Source of the DNA: Liolophura sinensis
Taxonomy: Eukaryota; Mollusca; Polyplacophora; Chitonida; Chitonidae
Direction: 5' to 3'
NCBI RefSeq assembly: GCF_032854445.1
Contig: NC_088304.1
Span: 19,851,704-19,915,703 of the forward strand
Length of the DNA: 64,000 nucleotides
The number at the start of each line of letters is the position of its first letter. Position 1 is the first letter of the stretch. The notes under the pieces were generated by a model. The model saw only the letters and a program-made list of their open reading frames with translations. It was not told where the DNA came from and searched no databases. The translations under genes were made by a program, and so were the position numbers. Below are positions 56,301 to 64,000 of this stretch, piece by piece.

Positions 56301-58743
56301 TCAGCCAGAATGTCTGATTTCTTATTTTGTCTCTACTTTGTTAGTTTAGTCAGAATAGGCATTCATATACTCTCGTGGCTTAAACTCAAGCTGGTGTTGG
56401 TAAATTTTGTTGTACAGGCTCATTTTGTGGTCCCTCAGATTAATTGTGAAAAGCAGCTTACTTCATGCCTACCTTTTTGCATACATGCATTTAGCATGGG
56501 ATCTGTGTTGTGTGACCTCTCTAAGTATTTCTTGTTTTCGCAGCTTACTGAAGGTGCACTTACAGTTACGAGGCTTTTCAGTATTTCTTGACATAGAACG
56601 CCCTGAGGGCTGGTAAATTTGATGAGGGGCTGTTGAAATGGGTGAGATCTGCCAAACACTTCATCCTGGTCCTCACACCGAATGCCCTGGACCGCTGTGT
56701 CGGAGACGAGGACTGTAAAGACTGGGTGCACAAGGTTAGGAGACCCTCTCATTTCTATACTCTCAGGTATATACAGGAGAGCCTGATAGAACTCCTGTAC
56801 TACTGTGACCCTAAGGTCTTATTTACGCGTTGTACGTTGTTATTCAAGCATATTTCAAGGGAGAGGGTTGGGGGGTGGGGCTCAGTTGGTTAGCTCGCTA
56901 CTGCAGTGTTGACCCAGCAGTGTCCTCACCAATGCGGTTGCTGTGAGTTCAAGTCCAGCTCATGCTGGCTTCCTCTCCGGCCGTACGTGGGAAGGTCTGT
57001 CAGCAACCTGCGGATGGTCATGGGTTCACCCACCATAACGCTGGCCGCTGTCGTATAAGTGAAATATTCTTGAGTACGACGTAAAACACCAAACAAATAA
57101 ATAAATAAATATTTCAAGGGCATTATTCTGTGCAGACTGAAAATTATACTTTTTGTGAAGCTTGGAAATTGACCAACTCATGTTGTTTTGTCTCTAATCA
57201 ATTGAAAAATGTGCACAAATTCCAATGAGGGTTTCTCTGTCAAGTGTGAACAGGTTGAGGAATTTGGGTATGTAAATATACACAAGTTCATGCAGTGATA
57301 ACATTGGTTTAGATCTCACTTTGCAACTCAAAGATTTTATTCTAAAAATGTTTTCATGAAAAAGGCCTTATTGAACAGAGTTAGTTTGGCTTTATAGATT
57401 TAGCCGTAAGTATTAAGTCCAACCATGAATGGCAAATACTTCTTGTCCCCAGATATGATGGATGTTCACTGTTTGCAAACTTTTCTATGGATTTTCACCT
57501 AATAATGCCCAATCACATCTACGACCTTGTGCACCCAGTCTTCACTCAAAGTTTCTTACCTTCTAATGCACATATATCTCCAAAGGACATACGAATATAT
57601 GCATTTTCAGTAGAGCAAAGATATTCTCTGGCTTCCTCTGGTATAAGGTTCCTCTTTTGCCCAGTGGTTAGCATGCTAGTACAGCCTAGTGACCCAGGGG
57701 CCTCTCACAAATGAAACTGCGGAGATCCACTCGCTGGCTTTCCCTATGTGGGAAGGTCTGTCAGCAACCTGTGGATGGTGGTAGGTTTCCATTTTCCTCC
57801 TACCGCTAAGTGAAATATTCTTGTATATGGCATGAAACACCAGTTAAATCAATAAATCCACCAGTGTAAAGGTATCAGTTTACAAAAGATGAAGGTGTGA
57901 TCTTCTTGCATTTTATCCACAGTTGTAGACTGTTGTAAGCTGATTTGTTGGTGGTTTTATAAGTTGTTATGTATTAGCTGTGTAGCCTGTCTGACTGTGG
58001 TTATCTCCCCTTACAGGAGGTGGCAGCTGCCCTAGATGGAGGTTGTAACATTGTCCCTCTTTACTCTGACTTCCATTTCCCCCCTGCGGAATCTCTGCCT
58101 GAGGATATACGATCTATATGCTCTTTCAATGCAATCAGGTAAGATTTTCACTTTAGTTGTTCATTTGGATTGGTGTTTAATGCCAGAAAAAGGTAATTTT
58201 CACCCACTTGATTGTGGCAAGTTTTGAGCGTTGCAGAAAACCAGAGTGGGTAGTGTAAACCACCAACCTTTGACAAATTACTTATGAACTTTTACAGAAG
58301 TGGTAAGAAGTAGTACAAGCTTGGTCACCTTGTAATGACATATGACTATGTAGAACTAATCTATCAGGTTAATAAAATTATGAGTACAATGACTTAGAGT
58401 TCTTACAAATTTGGTTGCTATGGGTTCAAATCCAGTTCATGCTGGCTTCCCCTTTGATATCATCTTTTAAATGAAGTATTCTTGAGTATCGCATAAAACG
58501 CCAGTTACATAAAAAGTCAGTAAATTAAGATGTGTCATTTGTTTTTTTTTTGTTTTCAGATGGATCCATGATTATCAGGATGCCTGTGTGGATAAACTGG
58601 AGTCTTTTCTGCGAGGGGATTACGATAGCGTCAATGCCTTGTCCCCTCAGATAATGACGCAGGCGCCGTCGTACGGAGACAGTTCCCACGGAATGCCCTC
58701 CAAGCCGATGGAAAACGCATGTCCCAATAACACATCATCATAA
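44399..58743 (+). CDS. SARM1: SARM1, ARM-SAM-SAM-TIR NAD hydrolase (frameshift in TIR exon)
   Basis: Eight coding exons: 44399-45928, 48696-48872, 54357-54481, 55038-55273, 55774-55891, 56544-56734, 58017-58138, 58560-58743 (TAA). They give about 893 codons if the frameshift is bridged (human 724). The start is supported by an in-frame TGA at 44384-44386 in the same exon. Residues 1-200 are Ser-rich and unconserved, with no obvious mitochondrial signal. ARM repeats cover about 215-550. By memory of the human NAD/NMN pocket, the Gln (DQ, 299-300), Arg307 and Lys344 (FKHS) are kept, while human His190 is Ser341. SAM1 is about 555-625 and SAM2 about 630-690. TIR is from about 710 ([16 protein letters not shown]); the expected catalytic Glu is the first codon of exon 7 (58017, residue 793). 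Family role: TIR cleaves NAD+ and drives programmed axon degeneration, held off by the ARM domain. Large introns carry minisatellites and SINEs. Confidence 0.95.
45929..48695 (+). other. SARM1 intron 1 of the coding region
   Basis: Donor GTGAGT after the GAT codon at 45926-45928, acceptor TGTTTTTGCAG. Apart from the 43-bp minisatellite near its 3' end, it is AT-rich sequence scattered with TACATGTA palindromes. The open frame runs 36 codons into the intron by chance. Confidence 0.8.
47640..48530. repeat. 43-bp class minisatellite, about 20 copies, SARM1 intron
   Basis: Core ACAGTATAATGTATATTGTA then TTCCTGTACATG and a variable number of TACATG or GTATG blocks. It lies about 170 bp upstream of the acceptor at 48695. 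The tyrosine- and histidine-rich ORFs on both strands are artefacts. Confidence 0.95.
48908..48976 (+). other. G-rich tract just inside a SARM1 intron
   Basis: Many runs of three to nine G on the sense strand (GGGGTGGGGGGGAGCAGAGG ... GGTTGGGGGGGCAGAGG ...), starting 36 nt after the donor at 48873. The spacing allows a G-quadruplex in DNA or pre-mRNA. Confidence 0.7.
49565..49722. repeat. 32-bp minisatellite, 5 copies, SARM1 intron
   Basis: Core AAGGAGGCTGAGCCTAAACA then AGCCTACATGTC. Confidence 0.9.
51199..51411 (+). repeat. Dispersed repeat family R, copy 3
   Basis: Diverged but collinear: TCATTCTGAGGTTGATTGAC, TTATTGTGGAGCTC, GAGCAATCCAACCAATG, TTTCTCCAAAGTCGACTTAA, AAATTACACTGAAAGTTTGC, AAAAGGTTGAGGAATG. 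Confidence 0.6.
51931..52632. repeat. 54-bp minisatellite, about 13 copies, SARM1 intron
   Basis: Core AGTGATCTCTTAATGGTGTA then AGACACTTCAGGGCAGCCAC and ATCACTGCCGACAC. 54 is a multiple of three, so a 272-codon minus-strand frame of 18-residue repeats stays open. It has no gene context and lies antisense in an intron, so it is not called as coding. Confidence 0.93.
53489..53634 (-). repeat. SINE family A, head lost, duplicated tail
   Basis: TTCATTTATTTGATTGG occurs twice in a row on plus, followed by a degraded core ending GACCATCCGCAGGTTGCTGA. Confidence 0.7.
56544..56734 (+). CDS. SARM1: SARM1 TIR exon with a one-base frameshift
   Basis: It is read in phase from the upstream exon through [20 protein letters not shown], then W and TAA at 56614-56616. 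From about 56609 the next frame gives [20 protein letters not shown] and on to DCKDWVHK, which joins exon 58017-58138 in phase. The exon is 191 nt where the flanking phases need 190, so there is one extra base near 56601-56609 (CCC or GGG runs). If real, translation would stop near residue 752, before the catalytic glutamate. Sequencing or assembly error is the simplest alternative. Confidence 0.85.
56838..57275 (+). repeat. Dispersed repeat family R, copy 4, split by a SINE
   Basis: The left part ends in TTCAAGCATATTTCAAGGG. The right part resumes at 57111 with ATTTCAAGGGCATTATTCTG, ATACTTTTTGTGAAGC and GTGCACAAATTCCAATGAGG. Confidence 0.7.
56862..57110 (+). repeat. SINE family A, full length, with target-site duplication
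   Basis: GCTCAGTTGGTTAGCTCGCT head, GAGTTCAAGTCCAGCTCATG (B box), core CAACCTGCGGATGGTCATGG, and a CAAATAAATAAATAAAT tail. It is flanked by a perfect 10-bp duplication ATTTCAAGGG at 56852-56861 and 57111-57120. Confidence 0.92.
57647..57858 (+). repeat. SINE family A, diverged, SARM1 intron
   Basis: CCCAGTGGTTAGCATGCTAG head, GGGAAGGTCTGTCAGCAACC core, and an end GCATGAAACACCAGTTAAAT. Confidence 0.75.
58155..58515. repeat. Two old SINE family A fragments in the last SARM1 intron
   Basis: An inverted tail at about 58155-58280 (TTTGGATTGGTGTTTAATGC) and a plus-strand piece at about 58396-58515 (GGTTCAAATCCAGTTCATGC ... TCGCATAAAACGCCAGTTAC). Confidence 0.55.
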
Positions 58744-60001
58744 AACATGTTACCTTAGGTGAAGTTACGAATTGTGATAATATGCTGAAGTAAAACAAAT
58801 TTCATACATATACAAGTGTTATTGCATGTAGCTTTATTTTGGAAAGACGAAATGGTTTATAAATGTATATTAGGTCTCGGAACCCCCATCTCCACCCACC
58901 CCCACCCCCACCCACAGCAATAATTTACTTTCAATTTGAAACCTTTATATAAGGTTGAAGATACATATATTATTTTGTCTTGACCTTCCATAATATGATT
59001 GTTTGGGTTTCCAGTAATGTTTGGGTTTCCCCTTTATGGGGTAAACATGGCATTTTTTTTGTGTTGTTTGTTTGCTTGACATTTATGACCACTGTGCCTA
59101 GCTTCCTGGTCAGATTGAGGTATGGTAAAAGTCCCACTGCGTTGCTGGCCATTTTCCCTACGTCTCTTTTGTGGTAGGACCTTCCAAGCGCTTAGACCGA
59201 CATATACCGATACATATGCAGCCCTCCTGATTTGTAAACCACATGTCCATTGTCTCCATTGAAGCGAGTTTCCATTTCTTTGTATCCAATCAAATCCAAG
59301 ATTGTATGATTCAGATTTGAAATTTAGTCTATGACCCCACAGGACTTCAAAGGAACTCCTTTTATGGGGAAACGTGATCATTTATAATGATAGGTCATTG
59401 TCTGAAGTAGGGTTGATCCAGATTCAGTATGGCTTCTTTATTATCCTGTGACATGTCAGGCTATAAATTCTTCAGGAACTTCATGTAGGGTGTCTTCAGT
59501 TTTTCTAACTTTCTCATGCACTGAAGAAAACAATTCAGCATTTGAATGCCATTTGATGGGACAATTTCCATTACTGTTTATATACATTCCCATGTTGAAC
59601 TTCCTGCAATAATCCTGCTGGAAATAAGCAAACTTGTCAACAAACTGGCGCCACGTAAAGGCGGATGAATAATTCAGAATCAAGCGTTCTGTGTCGCTTC
59701 AAAAAATTTTGAGAAAAAAAAACTTTATGTGGAGTACAGTAATTGAGAACATCTCAGTTAGTACATCTACATCCAGGGATGAGAAGTTTCATCTGGTTTT
59801 TACGGAACTCAGGATTTTCAGAGTATTTTATCTTTGGCCAAAATGGCCAAAACTATTTGTTTTGCTAATGGAGGTCAGGTAGTAGAAGAAGTTTATACTC
59901 ATCTTCATGCAAAAGATTTTCTTCCTGTAAGATTAACTTCCTATTAAATAAAGCATTACTTGAGACAATCCATCCAAACCTTCCAACACTGATCAGGGCC
60001 C

Positions 60002-60129
60002 ACTTTCACAAAACTTCACAGAACTCTTTTGTAAATTTTCTTGTAAGTGATGTAACCTTATGGAAACATAACCTGCACGTCTTATGACAAAAGTTATGAG
60101 AAATATGACTGACAAAGTTTTGTGAAAGT
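60002..60129. mobile_element. MITE-like fold-back element, 128 bp
   Basis: Perfect 15-bp inverted repeats ACTTTCACAAAACTT (60002-60016) and AAGTTTTGTGAAAGT (60115-60129); the interior is also partly self-complementary. No coding capacity. Confidence 0.7.
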
Positions 60130-63100
60130 CATCCCAGAGACTTGCCTGCCAGCTTCCTCACAATTCCCGCCCCACCCTTAGGAACTCATCTTGAAGAAGT
60201 CAATGTAACTTCCTGGAAATTTTTATAGAGATGTACAAGTCTGAAGTCTGAAATACCCCAAACGAGTCTCAGTCAGAAATATTTTCTGCTACAATTTGTT
60301 AAACACACAAACCTGTCTCAAACTTTTTTTTTTGCACACATTGTAAATTCTTGTGATTTCACATTGACCTCTGGAAACAGTCTCAGAAATTAACAGCTGT
60401 ATGTGTTGAGAAGATCAGATCATTTTGTTTTTGTTTCTAATCTGAAAAATTTGGTACATGTGCATCCCTTTACAGAAGTTCAGGTATATGTTTTTCGATT
60501 TATCTTTAGCATGTAACATTTACGAATCATCCTGGAAAGTTGTGTGAAGTGAGTGTACAGTGACTAAAGGAAGCAGTTATTGACGGCCCTCTGTTAAACT
60601 TCGCATGCTAAGTTTCTTAATAGTCAGTAATCTTTATTGAAGGTAAGTTTGTAGATTTTTTTTTTTTCTGTAAAAAGCCATATCAAATGAAGTTTTATTT
60701 TTTGTGTGTGTTATACGATAAATGTAGATGATTTCCATTACCATCAATATGTTGATATTCTGGTATTATGATAAAATCAAAAGTCTCCTCCTCCCCCCCC
60801 CCCCCACACCTACCCCACACAGCGGCATTTTGAAGTAGTGCATTAGTGTCTTTATTTTGTACAAGTGTAGCACATATCATTGAATGCGTACATAATCAGC
60901 AAACACCAGTAATCAATGGGTGCTTTTTAAATTTGCATTGACTAAAACATGTTTTATAAGATTTTGTAGCATCTCCTAGGCGGCCTTAATAAGCTATAGT
61001 GATTAAGCAAACTCTTTCAGTCTTTGGCTTGTCAATGGTGTAGTCCATTTAGGGAAACTCAGTGTGCTATTTTAAAATTCTAACATTTATCATAAAACCG
61101 AGTATAAGCAAATGAAAAAACATATATACAAACAAATAAATGATGAAAACAAACTAAGTTAATAAAAAGTTAGTGCATGTTTTGAGAATTAACTTGAAAA
61201 AATCTACATCAGTCATGTTCCCTGTAAATATTTTAACAGTTTTGAGAATGTTAGATCGGAGGGAATTGTTCATTGCAATCAAAGTTTTTACAGTTAATGT
61301 ATCCGCAAAGATGTGAAATATGTAATGCAAGACTGTTAAATGGAGTAGGGTACCTTTTCCATTGCTACAGCAACTTTCGAGGCCCGAGCCAGATGGCCCA
61401 TTATTCTCCAGTAATACTAGTCACCTGTTTGCCCCTAAGAAAAACATAGCCCAGTTACTTTCGTGGGTGTAATGACGAGTTAAAACGATAGTCTTCAAGA
61501 TTAAAATGAGTTGGAAATCAGCCAGATTTACTAAGGAAGAAGTTTGAAACTTATGGCATGTTTTTATTTTGGCTTTTTTCGAAGAATCACATAGATGCAG
61601 TGTATGGATGAATGACAGAAGTTGCACGTTTGAATGCATCTAAATGAAAGAGAAATGATTGTATTTAGCCTTTCAGATCGAGGATTCAGTTAACTTCATG
61701 AGTACAGATATTTTATAGAATTTTCTTAGCTTCACACAAAGGTGGCCTTAGTAAGCTTATGACTGGAATAAACAAATTCATGGTGTGAAATTCATGTAAG
61801 TGGAATTCAGGCTTTAGTGCGAGAATTCCATGTTCTCAGATTGGTTCGCAGCTATGTCAGTCTTGTCATTTTGAAGACAATTCACTGTGAGAAACAGGCT
61901 TTTGCATTAAATAAAGTGTTTCAGAATCTGTCCATTTCTTTGACATACAAGACATTACCGCAGTAAGATGTATGGTTCATCATCAGTGAAGATGTAGGAA
62001 AAATTGGTGTATTAACATAAAAAAACATATTTATTACATCATGGAAGTAAGAGTTTTTTTTAGCCATGTTTTTAACCTAATATTTTAAACTCAACTATAA
62101 AGTTACGGTAATCATTGTGGGTGATAGTGAAGTTTATCCGTCTTAGATGTTTTAAGGTCTGTTTGAAAAAATTCCTGTCAGAAAAAGAGAATTTCAGCGC
62201 CAAAAGTACGACCTCCATTTGTCTCAGAAGTGCATTCGCCCTTGGAATTTGTAGGGAAGATTCAGCCTATAAGCCCAAATAATGTTGTGATTATGAACGA
62301 CCCACCAACGCCACCCATTGGCTAACAGTGGTTGCACCAGACGTGCATTGCCGAATGGTTGGGAGTGTATTAAAGACTTGTATGTTCATCATCATGGACT
62401 ACAGTATTATAAGTGATATGTGTAATGTGAGACCTTCACTCAACTGTGCTTTACTGTATTTGACATAAGATTTTAAACATTGACTGTAACAAAAAAAAAT
62501 TACCCATTTTCTCTGATTCGGAGGGTTTTATTAATCGGAGAAAGATGGTTTAGGGTTGTGTGGATTGTAGGTTTACGTCTTCTTAGGAAAATGTGAGTTT
62601 TAGGATCAGAAGTAATATTTTATGACCCTTATTTGTCTCATGGCGAATATTTAGAGCAAATTTTCCATATTTAAATCAATTGTATAATAATATATTGGGT
62701 AACAGTTTTTTTTCTTCTGATTTTGTCAGATTGTATGAAAGTTTTACCCAAACATTATGATTACTTCAATAGTTGTGCAATTTATAATAAGCTTTGTTTT
62801 ATTAGGGTATAGTATGTGTTATAATAAGATTCTGTTATATACAATATTCCACAAGTGTTCGAGAAAATTGTTTTGAAAAAGACTGGATAGATTATTGATC
62901 TGTATTCTGACTGAGCGAATATTTACTGTTTTTGTTCTCTCTTGAGATCAATGCCATATTTTATATGTGCCGTGTGTTTTTTGGACTTGCTCGCTTTTAA
63001 ATGGCATCTCTTGGTAGCCTTAGTCGTTAGAAACTTGCTATCATTTGTTTTACAGATTATATATTTTTTTGCTTCATATGAGTACGCATAATTGTAATTA

Positions 63101-63659
63101 TTTGACCAGATGTAATTATCAGCCAAATTTCGGGTATGATGCCGGATATACGCTGTGTGCCTGACCACCAGATTCTTTTGGCTACACTGTTTTATGAAAC
63201 ATATGTATCTGTAAACCCAAATTCTCCTCATATTTAGCACAGATCTTAGTAGTGCTGAAAGCAAGGAATTACATTTCTCTCGCGGCTTTTTGGAAAATTA
63301 AAGGTATGAATATCATTTTCGTTAGATGGACAACCCATGTGAAAAAAAAAGGAACTAATTATTTCTTCTACAATTACATGTGTAGTGTCTGGAAAGAGCA
63401 GACAAAGTGTCTCAAAAAATTAGAGTAGTATGATCGACTAGCATTCATAGCAGAGTGTGAAGAGAAAAATCCTGAAAAGGTATAGGATATCGCAACTTGT
63501 ATACATTATTTATACCAGGACTCGAGTCTATAATTTCCGAGTTAATATTTGCGTATAAGAATAATGTATTAATCTTTATCTTAAATATCATTATGGTGAA
63601 AGGTCCTGTTTATACGGTGTCACCATGAGTATGTATGTGATGCACCTAGTTATTTATTG

Positions 63660-63960
63660 TTACCACCCGTAGTCCTCTGCTGTACCACGAATAGTCCTTT
63701 GTGGCGCCATCTTATACACTGTTACAACACGAGACTGAATACCATCTTATACAGCATTGCCGTGGACAGACATCTGCAGTACCGTCTTATACATCATTCT
63801 CATTCATAGGCCGCTGCAGTACCATTTTATACGCTGTTGTCTTGAATAAATCTCTGCTGTACCATTTTTGTCGTTTTATTCAATATACCATATCAGTACC
63901 GCTTTATACATTATAGGCCTCTGCAGTACCATTGTATACATTATTGTCATGAGTAGTCAG
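63660..63960. repeat. Degenerate tandem repeat of about 45-60 bp
   Basis: The block CTGCAGTACCATTTTATACG and relatives (CTGCTGTACC, TGCAGTACCGTCTTATACA) recurs about six times with strong divergence, running toward the window end. Confidence 0.6.
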
Positions 63961-64000
63961 TAGCATGTACTACGAATTATACACAGAGCCATTGGCAGTT

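Larger units (their letters stand above)
58744..64000. other. SARM1 3' UTR and unassigned downstream DNA
   Basis: No second gene was recognised. A first AATAAA downstream is in TATTAAATAAAGCATTAC near 59943-59960, which would give a 3' UTR of about 1.2 kb. C-rich runs occur at 58884-58917 and 60790-60804. Fold-back element at 60002-60129; degenerate repeats at 63660-63960. The rest is AT-rich. Confidence 0.5.

Noticed and set aside
59034-59381. 115-codon minus-strand ORF downstream of SARM1
   Set aside because: No recognisable domain or splice partners; it lies in the probable SARM1 3' UTR on the opposite strand.

Overview
The window is nuclear DNA from a spiralian invertebrate, most likely a mollusc. 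The genes are split by GT-AG introns, AT-rich intergenic DNA dominates, and tRNA-derived SINEs, fold-back elements and minisatellites are abundant. One SINE family ends in an ATAAAT-type tail behind a conserved core. The other ends in a GACGTTAAACCCC core followed by CACT repeats. Both look like families common in molluscan genomes. No bacterial genes, rRNA, tRNA gene or CRISPR array was found.

Five protein genes were assembled exon by exon. (1) ZSWIM7 (SWS1, recombination factor), minus strand, six exons recovered at 4907-10125 with only the first few codons missing. (2) ADAT2 (tRNA adenosine deaminase catalytic subunit), minus strand, a single open exon at 6587-7162. It lies inside a ZSWIM7 intron and overlaps a ZSWIM7 exon in another frame. 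(3) UPB1 (beta-ureidopropionase), plus strand, 14 exons at 12722-28401, complete, 384 codons. (4) A C19orf53/UPF0390 (DUF2462) homologue, minus strand, three exons at 36400-38042, complete, 109 codons. (5) SARM1 (ARM-SAM-SAM-TIR NADase), plus strand, eight coding exons at 44399-58743. Its TIR exon carries a one-base frameshift.

Layout. 1-3.9 kb: repeats and unassigned DNA. 3.9-4.9 kb: a tandem array of dead copies of the terminal ZSWIM7 coding exon. 4.9-10.1 kb: ZSWIM7 with ADAT2 nested. 10.1-12.7 kb: gap between the divergent ZSWIM7 and UPB1. 12.7-28.4 kb: UPB1, with large minisatellites in introns 4, 6 and 7 and another just after the stop. 28.4-36.3 kb: gene-free, repeat-rich. 36.4-38.0 kb: UPF0390 gene. 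38.1-44.4 kb: gene-free, probably holding the untranslated start of SARM1. 44.4-58.7 kb: SARM1. 58.7-64 kb: SARM1 3' flank and unassigned DNA.

The genes do not form a pathway: DNA repair, tRNA editing, pyrimidine catabolism, a small basic protein and NAD-dependent axon degeneration. The main points of interest are the ZSWIM7/ADAT2 overlap, the exon-derived satellite, the SARM1 frameshift, and a dispersed repeat family with a clean SINE insertion that dates the two relative to each other.
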